This document shows positions 41,810 to 50,174 of a stretch of 64,000 nt of DNA, one piece after another. The DNA is from Arthrobacter sp. FW306-2-2C-D06B. GTDB taxonomy: Bacteria; Actinomycetota; Actinomycetes; Actinomycetales; Micrococcaceae. The notes under the pieces were generated by a model. That model searched no databases, was not told where the DNA came from, and was given only the letters and a program-made list of their open reading frames with translations. The stretch's first letter is position 1, and each line of letters starts with the position of its first letter. Location of the stretch: the NCBI RefSeq assembly GCF_021789175.1, contig NZ_CP084560.1:4092001-4156000 (forward strand). The letters run 5' to 3'. A program made the position numbers and the translations under genes.

Positions 41810-42658
41810 TCAGTCAGGCGGCATCGGCTTGTACACCCATGCCACCAGCACCACGGAGATGATCATCAGGAGGAACCACGAGACAAGTTTGTCCGGGGAC
41901 ACCAAATGCCAGCCATCCAGTTGGCTCGGATACAGCCAGGCGTGCGACCAGGTGGCGATGTTCTCGGCAATCCAGATGAAGAGCGCCACGAGCAGGAATG
42001 CCAGGACCAGCGGCATCCGGAGTCGACGCCGAAACACCCGGAAGTACATGACGCACCGGCCATAGATCACGACGACGGCGGCCAGCAGGACCCAGCGGGC
42101 GTCAACGACGTAGTGGTGGGAAAAGAAATTCACATAGATGGCCGCAGCCAGGACCGCAGTGATCCAACGCCGTGGATACCTGCCGAAGCGCAGGTCGAAA
42201 ACCCGGTAAACCCGCACCATGTACGAGCCCACCGCTGCGTACATGAAGCCACTGAAGAGCGGAACGGCGCCGACGCGGAGCACACCCTCGGCTTCATAGG
42301 ACCACGAGCCGACGTCGGTCTTGAACAACTCCATGACCGTTCCCACCAGGTGGAAGAGCACGATGACCCTGAGCTCGCGCAAGGTTTCCAGCCTCGTGGC
42401 CACCATCAGGATTTGGATCACGACGGCGGCGATCGTCAGGAAATCGTTCCTCGCGAGGCCAGCGTTGGCCGGATACCAGAGGTGGGCACCGAAAATAACG
42501 GCAAGGAGCGAAGCGCCGAAGATGCACGCCCACGCCTGCTTGAGGCCGAAGACGGTGAACTCCGTGAGCCTGGATCGAAGCCCTTGGACCGGGGCACTCC
42601 CCAGGAAGCGGCTCGCGCTCCCGTCGATAAGTTCCTCTACCGCGGTGAGCTCACGCAT
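41810..42658 (-). CDS. DUF817 integral membrane protein
   Basis: A 282-residue polytopic membrane protein with about 8 helices. The family pattern is clear: FTVFGLKQAWACIFGASLLAVIF, VGSWSYEAEGVLRVGAVPLFSGFMYAAVGSYMVRVYRVFDLRF and IAENIATWSHAWLYPSQLDGWHLVSPDKLVSWFLLMIISVVLVAW. The family has no established activity. ATG 42658 lies 7 bp after the MpaB stop, so it is in the TetR-MpaB-DUF817 operon. Confidence 0.85.
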   Translation of the reverse strand: MRELTAVEELIDGSASRFLGSAPVQGLRSRLTEFTVFGLKQAWACIFGASLLAVIFGAHLWYPANAGLARNDFLTIAAVVIQILMVATRLETLRELRVIVLFHLVGTVMELFKTDVGSWSYEAEGVLRVGAVPLFSGFMYAAVGSYMVRVYRVFDLRFGRYPRRWITAVLAAAIYVNFFSHHYVVDARWVLLAAVVVIYGRCVMYFRVFRRRLRMPLVLAFLLVALFIWIAENIATWSHAWLYPSQLDGWHLVSPDKLVSWFLLMIISVVLVAWVYKPMPPD

Positions 42659-42665
42659 CGGAGCC

Positions 42666-43457
42666 CTACTCGCCTGGCCCGAGCTCGCCCGGTCCAAGCC
42701 GGCCAAGGTAATAGTTCTTCGGCCAATGCCTGGCTTTTTCCGGCAGCCTTGGATAAGCCGCTGCCAGGAGTCGCATGGTGCGGTCGAAGCTGCGCCGATC
42801 CCGGGCGTTCCAAGGAAGTCCGAAACCCGCACGAAGCCGCTCCGGCAGCAGGCCCGCGGTAAGCAACCGGACCAACGGCATGCTCAAGCGCATCAAGAAC
42901 GGCCCACTCGCGGGGTACAAGAGTTCGTGAGCCACTCGCAATGCAGCCGCGTCCGGGTCGAGGTTCCGCATGGACTCCTCCCAATAGCTGGCGAAGGCCG
43001 CGCGGTCGGCGGGCCAGAGTTCGGCCGGCAGCTGCAAGGCTGTCCCGATCCGGGCATACTCACGGTAGACCCGATCGGCCGTGTCGTCGTCGAGGGCTCC
43101 ATGGACCTTTTCGTAAACGGTGACGGCGGTGTCATAGAGGGTTGCCACGACCCAGAGCTGGGATTGCGCGTCGAAGGCGTTGTATCCCGGGGCGGAATCG
43201 TCCGCCGACCGGCGAACCGGGGCGTGCGCACGATTCACGGCCCGGCGCACCGCGGCCAACTGCTCGTCCGAGCCATAGACCACGGCGTAGACGTACGTCA
43301 TGGTCGCGCGCAGCCGGTCCAGTGGCCGCTCGGCGAAATTGCTGTGTTCGGCGACGCCGTGACCGACCGCGGGATTGGCGATCTGCATCAGGATGGCGCG
43401 GCCTGCTCCGGCGAGCAAAACGCCCTCCGCGCCGATGTCAACAAGTCCGCGAGCCAT
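42666..43457 (-). CDS. MpaB-like oxygenase (DUF2236)
   Basis: A 263-residue protein of the latex-clearing/MpaB (DUF2236) family: GAGRAILMQIANPAVGHGVAEHSNF near the N-terminus, then ATMTYVYAVVYGSDEQ and QSQLWVVATLYDTAVTVYEKVHG. Related proteins are heme- or dioxygen-dependent oxygenases; the haem-ligand His could be in NPAVGHGVAEHS. It starts 21 bp after the TetR regulator stop and precedes DUF817, so the three are co-transcribed. Substrate unknown. Confidence 0.8.
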   Translation of the reverse strand: MARGLVDIGAEGVLLAGAGRAILMQIANPAVGHGVAEHSNFAERPLDRLRATMTYVYAVVYGSDEQLAAVRRAVNRAHAPVRRSADDSAPGYNAFDAQSQLWVVATLYDTAVTVYEKVHGALDDDTADRVYREYARIGTALQLPAELWPADRAAFASYWEESMRNLDPDAAALRVAHELLYPASGPFLMRLSMPLVRLLTAGLLPERLRAGFGLPWNARDRRSFDRTMRLLAAAYPRLPEKARHWPKNYYLGRLGPGELGPGE

Positions 43458-43478
43458 GCAGTTACTGTACCTTCGCGG

Positions 43479-44204
43479 CTACAGCCCCACGACCCCCCGC
43501 AGCACCTCGAGCTGGTGGTCAAACAACTCGTCGCGCGAGGCGAAGGTATCAGCCCCGTACTGGCCGAATACCTCGAAGCTGACCGCACCGAAAACCGACG
43601 TCCAGACCAACACGCCCCTGGCCAACGCAGGCTCGGGAACGGCCACGCCCAGTTCGGCCCGGATGGCCGCCAGGTCCGCGGCAAGGGCTGGAGGAACGAC
43701 GACGGCGGGCGCAACGTCGGCGGCCAAGGCACCTGCGCGGTAGGCGGCGTCGAAGATCCCCACCATCCGGTAGATCACCCGCGTTCCGGGTTCGGTGGTG
43801 CGCTCGGCGGGTGCTTGGTATCCGGGCACAGGGCTGCCGAACAGGAGCGCGTACCTCGCCGGCTCGCGCAGGGCCCACTGACGAACGGCCCGCCCAAGCG
43901 CCAGGAACCTGCCGCGGTAGTCGTCCTCCGGGAGGGCGTCGACGGCGGCATCCACCTCGTCGCCCAGCTCGCCGTAAGCGTCAATCAGCAAGAGGGTCAG
44001 CAGTTCGTCGCGGCTTTCCACATAGCGGTACACAGCAGAGGACACCACGCCGAGATCGCGCGCGACCGCCCTCAGGGACAAACCTGCGGCGCCATGCAAG
44101 GCAAGATGCTGGCGGCCCAGCCGGATGATGTCCGCCACGGTCTGGGCCCGGGCCCGCTCGCGGGGCGTCGATTGTTTGGCCGCTGCGGCTAAGGGATGTT
44201 CCAT
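43479..44204 (-). CDS. TetR-family repressor
   Basis: A 241-residue TetR regulator. The helix-turn-helix IIRLGRQHLALHGAAGLSLRAVARDLGVVSSAVYRYVESRDELLTLL lies at about 25-70, followed by a helical ligand domain of the TetR_C_13/WHG type (ALREPARYALLFGSPVPGYQAP). ATG 44204 is chosen; the frame upstream crosses the operator region. Divergent from an NAD-dependent epimerase, with two perfect palindromes between them that are likely its operators, so it controls both directions. Confidence 0.9.
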   Translation of the reverse strand: MEHPLAAAAKQSTPRERARAQTVADIIRLGRQHLALHGAAGLSLRAVARDLGVVSSAVYRYVESRDELLTLLLIDAYGELGDEVDAAVDALPEDDYRGRFLALGRAVRQWALREPARYALLFGSPVPGYQAPAERTTEPGTRVIYRMVGIFDAAYRAGALAADVAPAVVVPPALAADLAAIRAELGVAVPEPALARGVLVWTSVFGAVSFEVFGQYGADTFASRDELFDHQLEVLRGVVGL

Positions 44205-44245
44205 CCATCCAGCATGCCACAAAAGAGAGCAGTGGAAACAAATGT

Positions 44246-44256
44246 GAGCAGTGCTC
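44246..44256. promoter_or_regulatory. TetR operator 1
   Basis: GAGCAGTGCTC is a perfect 11-bp palindrome in the divergent TetR/epimerase region, directly followed by a TTGACA (44257-44262) that may be the -35 of the epimerase gene. Confidence 0.7.
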
Positions 44257-44292
44257 TTGACATGGAATTCGAAAGGGATCATCCTGATTTCA

Positions 44293-44307
44293 GAGAGCAC
44301 TGCTCTC
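44293..44307. promoter_or_regulatory. TetR operator 2
   Basis: GAGAGCACTGCTCTC is a perfect 15-bp palindrome with the same core as operator 1, about 49 bp away, 44 bp upstream of the epimerase start. Confidence 0.75.
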
Positions 44308-44350
44308 GAACTAGGTCTCCAACCCAAGAACAAGATCCCCCAGCCAGAAA

Positions 44351-45298
44351 GTGAGCAACACCATGTACGTCGTCACAGGAGCAGGCCCCGTCGGATGGAC
44401 CATTGCCGAGCAACTCGCGGACCGCGGAGAACACGTGCGCGTCCTGACGCGCTCAGGCAGCGGACCGGACCACCCGCTGGTCGAAAAGCTTCGCGTCGAC
44501 GTTTCGGACCCGGCCAAGTTGGCGCAAGCCTTCGACGGCGCCGCAGCCGTCTTCCACTGCATCCACGGTTCCGCCTACCGCGCCAAAGCCTGGGCGGCCG
44601 AACTTCCCCGGGCAGAGCAAGCGGTGATGGATGCCGCTGCCGCGGCGGGCGCCGTCGTCGTCTTCCCTGAGAGCCTCTACGCCTACAGCGAGCCGGACAA
44701 GACGATCACTGAAATCAGCCCGCGTGAAGCTGCCGGTGGCAAGCGCGGGATCCGCTCCGCCTTGCTGAAGGCCCGGCAAGCCCACCCGGCGAATACCGTC
44801 AGCGTCGTTGCGGGCGATTTCTTCGGGCCACGGGCCCGCATGGCGCACGCCGGCGAGCGCATGGTCCCCCTCGTCCTCAAAGGCAAGACGGTCCAGGTTC
44901 TCGGAAGCGCCGAGCAACCGCACTCTTTCACGTACGTCCCGGATCTTGCCGCAGCCATGATCGCCGCGGCTCGGAAGCCTGAACTCTGGAACTCGGTACT
45001 GCACGCCCCCACGGGTCCGGCAATGACGATGCGGGAAATTGCGGGAAACTTCGCACGTTCGGCCGGCGTTCCCGAACCGAAGCTGAGTGTCGTCCCAGGC
45101 TGGCTGCTCCGGACCCTCGGCCTGTTTTCAACCGACATGCGGGAGCTGGCCGAAATGTTGTACCAGTTCGAGCGGCCATTCGTCATGGACTCCACAACGA
45201 GCCAGGCCAAGCTCGGGCTGGAACCGACGCCGCTTGCGGACGCGATGGCTGCGACCGTGGCCTGGTGGCGGAATCAGGAAGCCGTGGCTGCCCGTTGA
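44351..45298 (+). CDS. NAD-dependent epimerase/dehydratase-family protein
   Basis: A 315-residue extended short-chain dehydrogenase-like protein. MYVVTGAGPVGWTIAEQLADRG is the Rossmann glycine motif, HCIHGSAYRAKAWAAELPRAEQAVMDAAAAAG follows, and the usual Tyr-x-x-x-Lys is degenerate (FPESLYAYSEPDK), so catalysis by the classic mechanism is doubtful. The GTG start at 44351 is used; ATG 44363 is possible. Controlled by the divergent TetR. The 3' end overlaps the MMPL gene by 25 bp tail to tail. Confidence 0.85.
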   Translation: MSNTMYVVTGAGPVGWTIAEQLADRGEHVRVLTRSGSGPDHPLVEKLRVDVSDPAKLAQAFDGAAAVFHCIHGSAYRAKAWAAELPRAEQAVMDAAAAAGAVVVFPESLYAYSEPDKTITEISPREAAGGKRGIRSALLKARQAHPANTVSVVAGDFFGPRARMAHAGERMVPLVLKGKTVQVLGSAEQPHSFTYVPDLAAAMIAAARKPELWNSVLHAPTGPAMTMREIAGNFARSAGVPEPKLSVVPGWLLRTLGLFSTDMRELAEMLYQFERPFVMDSTTSQAKLGLEPTPLADAMAATVAWWRNQEAVAAR

Positions 45299-47454
45299 AT
45301 CTCCTTCGGCGCCGGATTGCGTGCCAGGCGTCCCGGCCACCAGATGCGCCGGCCAATGTCGTAAGCCAAGGCAGGCACCAACAGCGAGCGCACGATCGTG
45401 GTGTCGAGCAGCACTCCGAACGCGACAATAAAGGAGATCTGTGCAAGGAAGAGGATCGGGATGACCCCCAAGGCGGCAAAAGTGGCGGCAAGAACGACGC
45501 CCGCCGAGGTAATCACCCCGCCAGTTGCACCCAGGCCTTTCAAGATACCGGCGCGGGTTCCGTCGAGCTTCGACTCTTCCCGGACACGGGTCATGAGGAA
45601 GATGTTGTAGTCGACGCCGAGGGCCACGAGGAAGACAAAACCGAAAAGCGGAACCGAGGCATCCGCTCCGGGGAATCCAAACACATGGTTGAACGCCCAG
45701 GCCGACACGCCCAACGCTGCCGCAAAGGACAGCACCACGGTGCCGATCAGCAATAGTGACGCCAAAACGGACCGCAGCAATGCCATGAGCACCAACAGGA
45801 TGACCGCCAAGACGATCGGGATGATGCGCCACAAATCAGACTGCGCGCTGGCGTTGGTGTCCACCGCGGTGGCGGTGATTCCTCCCACCAGGGTCCCGGG
45901 GGCCTTGTCATGAAGCTTCAGCCGGAGCGTGGCGATGGTCTGCTCGGCCTTCGCCGAATCGGCCTCGGAGGACAGGGGGGCGTTGATCAGCACCCGGCCG
46001 TCCCGCACCAAAGGGGCAGTGTCCATCGCGGCTTCCGCCGGCGGGCGGACGCTTGGGCCGCCTTGGGCGCCAACCACGGATGCGTCCGAGATGCCTTCCT
46101 GCGCTTTGACTTCGGCAAGTACCGCGGCCGCCGCCTTTTCCTCGGCCACAACCACCACCGGGCTTCCCGCACCAGCGGGATAGTGCCGGCCCAATGCCGC
46201 CTGGCCGGCCACTGCCTCGGATTTGCTCAATATGAGTGCCGACTGTGGAACGCCGCTGGCCTGGAGTTGCAACAGGCCCGTGGCACAGACCACCAAAACG
46301 GCAGCTGCGCCCAGCCATACGGCCCTGGGCCGCCTGGCAATAATGCTTGCCAGAAGCCCCCATCCGCCGGAAATGCCGGAGTTGGCCGGCCCTTTCCTCG
46401 GGGTACGCGGCCAAAATGCGGACCTGCCGAGCAAGCCAAGCGCAGCAGGAAGCAGTGTCAGGCTGGCCAACATTGAAAAGCCGATTCCAATTGCGCCGAT
46501 GGGGCCGAGTCCACGGTTTGAATTCAGTTCCGAGAAGAGCAGGCAAAGCAGCGCCAAGGCGACAGTTGTCCCCGATGCCAGGATCGCCTCAAAGCTGCCC
46601 TTGTATGCGCGGCCCACAGCCGACCATTTGTTCGTCATGTGACCCAAGGCCTCACGGTATCGGGCCACGAAGAGGAGGGCATAGTCAGTGGCTGAGCCGA
46701 CCACCAGGATGGACAGGATGCCTTGGCTTTGTCCCGTCAGTTGGATTGCGCCCGCCTTCGCCAAGGCAAAGACCACCAGAATGGACCCGCAAAGGGCGAA
46801 AACGGCAGTAAGGAGCACCACAAAGGGCAGCACCACGGATCGGTAGACGGCTAGCAGGATCACCAAGACGGCTCCGAGTGCCGCGAAAAGCAGTATCCCG
46901 TCAATGCCCCCAAAAGCGCTGACCAGATCGGCGAGGAAGCCCGCCGGTCCCGTCACGTAGGTGGTTGTTCCAGCGGGAAGTGCCGCCCCGGCCGCAAAAT
47001 CCGCCGCCTTCGCACGAAGCGATTGGATGCTCCCTTTGACTCCGCTTCCTTCCTCCACCGGGACGATGAACTGCGCCGCCTTGCCATCCGCGGACGGAAT
47101 CGGCCCAATCGGCGACGTCGAGTGGCTGACCCCGTTGGCGGCAGACAGTCGGGTGCCAAGCGATGCCAATCCGGCCAGTTGAACGGGTGAAAGCTTCTCA
47201 GGAGACTCGATCAGCACCACCGCGGGAACACTGCCGCTGGAAGTGAACCTGCTTTGCCATGCACGGGCTTCGGTGGATTCGGCGCTCGCTGGCAGGAAGG
47301 ACGATTGGTCGTTACTGGACACCTCGCTGAGCCTTCCAAAGGTTGGGCCGCCGATTCCGCCGACCACCATCCACGCCACCAGCGATAGCACCGCAGCCGC
47401 CAGCCACCACCGCGAACCGCTGCGTCGGCCGGTTCCAGCCCACTTGTCCGTCAT
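45274..47454 (-). CDS. MMPL-family RND transporter
   Basis: A 726-residue MmpL/RND-like exporter. Helix 1 (WWLAAAVLSLVAWMVVGGIGG) is followed by an extracytoplasmic loop, a block of five helices with GSATDYALLFVARYREAL near residue 265, a second loop, and a second block with FVFLVALGVDYNIFLMTRVREES. The two GxxxDY(A/N) motifs carry the proton-relay Asp-Tyr pairs. ATG 47454 has AAAGGTG. Divergent from a MarR regulator with a palindromic operator between, suggesting inducible export of a lipid or toxic compound. Confidence 0.9.
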   Translation of the reverse strand: MTDKWAGTGRRSGSRWWLAAAVLSLVAWMVVGGIGGPTFGRLSEVSSNDQSSFLPASAESTEARAWQSRFTSSGSVPAVVLIESPEKLSPVQLAGLASLGTRLSAANGVSHSTSPIGPIPSADGKAAQFIVPVEEGSGVKGSIQSLRAKAADFAAGAALPAGTTTYVTGPAGFLADLVSAFGGIDGILLFAALGAVLVILLAVYRSVVLPFVVLLTAVFALCGSILVVFALAKAGAIQLTGQSQGILSILVVGSATDYALLFVARYREALGHMTNKWSAVGRAYKGSFEAILASGTTVALALLCLLFSELNSNRGLGPIGAIGIGFSMLASLTLLPAALGLLGRSAFWPRTPRKGPANSGISGGWGLLASIIARRPRAVWLGAAAVLVVCATGLLQLQASGVPQSALILSKSEAVAGQAALGRHYPAGAGSPVVVVAEEKAAAAVLAEVKAQEGISDASVVGAQGGPSVRPPAEAAMDTAPLVRDGRVLINAPLSSEADSAKAEQTIATLRLKLHDKAPGTLVGGITATAVDTNASAQSDLWRIIPIVLAVILLVLMALLRSVLASLLLIGTVVLSFAAALGVSAWAFNHVFGFPGADASVPLFGFVFLVALGVDYNIFLMTRVREESKLDGTRAGILKGLGATGGVITSAGVVLAATFAALGVIPILFLAQISFIVAFGVLLDTTIVRSLLVPALAYDIGRRIWWPGRLARNPAPKEIQRAATAS

Positions 47455-47485
47455 GCCCGCACCTTTCCTAACTACTTCCATGACG

Positions 47486-47510
47486 AAATATATCCATCAT
47501 GGAGATAATT
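47486..47510. promoter_or_regulatory. MarR operator
   Basis: A 25-bp imperfect palindrome centred on C47498 (core CCATCATGG) has 10 of 12 paired positions. It lies between the divergent MMPL and MarR genes. Confidence 0.65.
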
Positions 47511-47556
47511 GGTCAATGACATCCCGGTGGGATAATTTGGGGCTGAAGGAGGCCTC

Positions 47557-48069
47557 ATGGATGACAAACAGCACGTCCGGTCCGCGGCCGTACTCCTCGG
47601 GCTACTCCAGCAGTTCACGGTCGAAACGGAGCGGTATGTGGAGGCCATCAGCAACCGCCACCACCTCCATCGAACGGACCTGAATGCCTTGGCTGCCATG
47701 GTGGCTGCCGCGCGGGAGGGCAAAACCATGACTCCCGGAGCGCTCAGGGCTGCACTCAACCTGAGTTCGCCGGCAACAACGGCGCTTGTGGACCGGCTCG
47801 ACCGGGCAGGCCACTTGGAGCGACGCCGCAGCGAAAAGGACCGTCGGCAGGTTCATCTGGAGATGACTGATACCGCACGCGCTACCGGCAGCGAATTGTT
47901 TTCTCCCCTGGCAGGCGCCATCGCCCCGGTCATTGACGCACTTTCGCCGGAAGAACTCCACATAGTCATGACTTTCATGCAGGGCGTCATCGAGGCAACC
48001 ATGACGGCCCGCAAGGATGTAGAGCCTACGAGCCAGCCATCGAATGGAGTTATCCCTGAACCCCGGTGA
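47557..48069 (+). CDS. MarR-family regulator
   Basis: A 170-residue winged-helix MarR protein. MTPGALRAALNLSSPATTALVDRLDRAGHLERRRSEKDRRQVHLEMTDTARATG is the recognition helix and wing with the conserved D-x-R. ATG 47557 has AAGGAGG. It likely represses the divergent MMPL exporter and itself through the palindrome at 47486-47510. Confidence 0.9.
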   Translation: MDDKQHVRSAAVLLGLLQQFTVETERYVEAISNRHHLHRTDLNALAAMVAAAREGKTMTPGALRAALNLSSPATTALVDRLDRAGHLERRRSEKDRRQVHLEMTDTARATGSELFSPLAGAIAPVIDALSPEELHIVMTFMQGVIEATMTARKDVEPTSQPSNGVIPEPR

Positions 48070-48141
48070 CTCGTGGACCAGTGCGGGAGTAACGTAGAGC
48101 ACAACGGCTAGCTGGACCACTTTGTGGACTGGAGTGTCACC

Positions 48142-48804
48142 GTGGGTGTTGTGCGATCATCCCTGACCGAGCTCCTCGGGATACTTTCCGACGCCGTCTC
48201 GCCCGTACGGGTCCGCTTCGACGATGGTTCCGAACCACCCACAGGTCAATCCGCCGATGCTCCTGTCACGGTCCATGCCGTCGCCATGAACAGGGTAGGC
48301 CGTTCCCGGCGGGAAGGGCCGCTGCTGGACCTTGAGCTCAAGGTGGCCGTGGAATGCCATGGCCCCACGCAACTGGACAACATGGAGAAGCTCCTCGTTG
48401 CAATCGAACAAAACACCCAATACTCAGTGGTCTCCAGCGGTGAATTCCAGCCGGACGAATACGACGCCGGCATCCGCCAAGGCCTCGGTTTCCTCGTTCG
48501 CGTCCCCATCGGCATAAGCCTCGAGGAACCTTCCGGGCCTCCTGTCGCTGAACCTTTGCTTGCCGCCACCCGGCTAGTCCGCCTCATCCACGGCAGGTTG
48601 GTCGACGTCCACAACAAAGGCATCCCTGAGGCGTATATCCGCCCACATTCGTCCGGAACCGCCGTCGTGAGCGATCCCACCGGCCATTTCGAGGTCCCGG
48701 CCTCGGCGGACGATCTCCAGCATTTTGTCGTGGCAGTCCGCGGCACTGAACGTGAAGTATCGGCCAATACGAGCAGCCTGCCCGTCATTATCCGGTGGGA
48801 ATGA
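48142..48804 (+). CDS. unknown two-domain protein (Pvc16/DUF4255-like N-terminus, carboxypeptidase-regulatory-like C-terminus)
   Basis: A 220-residue protein I cannot name firmly. Residues 1-130 (VRSSLTELLGILSDAVSPVRVRF, then LLDLELKVAVECHGPTQLDNMEKLLVAIEQNTQY, then GFLVRVPIGISLEE) recall DUF4255/Pvc16 proteins of contractile tails. Residues 145-210 (HGRLVDVHNKGIPEAYIRPHSSGTAVVSDPTGHFEVP) look like a carboxypeptidase-regulatory/transthyretin-like beta sandwich. GTG 48142 has GGAG seven bases upstream; GTG 48124 has no site. No tail, sheath or baseplate genes are nearby, so an injection-system role is speculative. Confidence 0.6.
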   Translation: MGVVRSSLTELLGILSDAVSPVRVRFDDGSEPPTGQSADAPVTVHAVAMNRVGRSRREGPLLDLELKVAVECHGPTQLDNMEKLLVAIEQNTQYSVVSSGEFQPDEYDAGIRQGLGFLVRVPIGISLEEPSGPPVAEPLLAATRLVRLIHGRLVDVHNKGIPEAYIRPHSSGTAVVSDPTGHFEVPASADDLQHFVVAVRGTEREVSANTSSLPVIIRWE

Positions 48805-48839
48805 GCGAGAACGGGCACCAGGACATGAAATGATCAACC

Positions 48840-50066
48840 ATGCGTCCGATGCAGCACTCCAGCAAACTTCAGAACGTCCGTTATGAACTCCGCGGGCCCA
48901 TCCTCCAAGCGGCCAAGACCATGGAGGCCGAAGGGCACCGCATCCTCAAGATGAATCTTGGGGACACCGCACCGTTCGGACTGGAAGCTCCGGAGTCGGT
49001 CGTGGTGGACATGATCCACCACCTCCGCGGAGCCCAAGGGTACAGCGATTCCAAAGGCATCTTCACGGCGCGGACAGCGATTTCGCAGTACTACCAGACC
49101 AAGAACCTGATGAATATCGGCGTCGAGGATATCTTCATCGGGAACGGCGTCAGTGAACTGATTTCCATGACGCTGCAGGCCTTCCTGGAAAACGGCGACG
49201 AGGTCCTTATCCCCGCGCCGGACTATCCACTGTGGACGGCCACAGTGACCCTCACGGGCGGCAACCCGGTGCACTATCTCTGCGACGAGAGCCAGAATTG
49301 GTGGCCGGACATGTCCGACGTCGAAGCCAAAATCACCAAGCGCACCAAGGCCATTGTCATCATCAACCCGAACAACCCCACGGGTGCGGTATATCCCCGC
49401 CACATCCTGGAGCAGTTCGCGGCGCTGGCCCGCAAGCATGATCTTGTCCTCTTCTCGGACGAGATCTACGAGAAGATCCGGTACGAGGACGCCCAGCACA
49501 TCCACATGGCTTCCGTGGCAGACGACATCTGCGTCCTGACCTTCAGTGGCCTCTCCAAGGCTTACCGCATGCCCGGTTACCGTGCCGGCTGGGTTGCCCT
49601 GACCGGCCCGCATGCGGCAACCGCCGAATACCGCGAAGCATTGGAGCTTTTGGCGTCCCTCCGGTTGTGCTCCAACGTTCCGGCGCAGCACGCCATCCAG
49701 ACCTGCCTGGGCGGCTACCAGAGCATCGAAGAACTCATCAGGCCAGGTGGCCGGCTCCGCGAACAACGGGATCTGGCCTTGAAGCTCCTGACTGCGATTC
49801 CCGGCGTGAGCTGTGTTCCCGCCGCCGGGGCAATGTACTTGTTCCCGCGGCTGGATCCTGACGTCTACCCGTTCGAGAGCGACGAGAAGTTTGTCCTCGA
49901 TCTCCTACAGGACCAGAAAATCCTTGTCTCCCACGGCTCGGCCTTCAACTGGCCCGCCCCAGACCATTTCCGCTTCGTCATCCTGCCATCCGTCCGCGAG
50001 ATCGAAGAGGCGGTGCGCAGGATCGCCACGTTCCTGGCGGCCTATCGGAACCGACCCCAGGAGTAA
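48840..50066 (+). CDS. class I/II PLP aminotransferase (alanine transaminase-like)
   Basis: A 408-residue fold-type I aminotransferase. KGIFTARTAISQYYQ and NGVSELISMTLQAFLENGDEVLIPAPDYPLW place the phosphate pocket near 100-130. NPNNPTGAVYP has the Asn, DEIYEKI the Asp-x-x-Tyr, and SGLSKAYRMPGYRAGW near 245 the catalytic Lys. FRFVILP includes the substrate Arg. The pattern is closest to AlaA/Ala-Glu transaminases. It starts 36 bp after the preceding gene and is followed by three 32-bp repeats. Confidence 0.93.
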   Translation: MRPMQHSSKLQNVRYELRGPILQAAKTMEAEGHRILKMNLGDTAPFGLEAPESVVVDMIHHLRGAQGYSDSKGIFTARTAISQYYQTKNLMNIGVEDIFIGNGVSELISMTLQAFLENGDEVLIPAPDYPLWTATVTLTGGNPVHYLCDESQNWWPDMSDVEAKITKRTKAIVIINPNNPTGAVYPRHILEQFAALARKHDLVLFSDEIYEKIRYEDAQHIHMASVADDICVLTFSGLSKAYRMPGYRAGWVALTGPHAATAEYREALELLASLRLCSNVPAQHAIQTCLGGYQSIEELIRPGGRLREQRDLALKLLTAIPGVSCVPAAGAMYLFPRLDPDVYPFESDEKFVLDLLQDQKILVSHGSAFNWPAPDHFRFVILPSVREIEEAVRRIATFLAAYRNRPQE

Positions 50067-50081
50067 GCGTCTTTTTTCCAC

Positions 50082-50157
50082 ACGCTCGCTCACCTATCGC
50101 CGGATTTCCCCCAACGCTCGCTCACGAATCGCCGGGTTTCCCCCAACGCCCGCTCAC
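50082..50157. repeat. three direct 32-bp repeats (repeat family B)
   Basis: ACGCTCGCTCAC begins at 50082 and 50114, and ACGCCCGCTCAC at 50146, each followed by a similar CGCCGG(G/A)TTTCCCCC spacer, giving an exact 32-bp period. It lies between convergent aminotransferase and permease genes. The same motif is inverted at 14599 and 14631. Confidence 0.85.
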
Positions 50158-50174
50158 GAAGCAATGCCCAGGGG

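Noticed and set aside
48142..48804. Prophage or contractile injection cluster
   Set aside because: A single distant resemblance; neighbouring genes are a MarR regulator and an aminotransferase.
50082..50157. CRISPR array
   Set aside because: Only three 32-bp units with no unique spacers and no cas genes; the whole unit is repeated.
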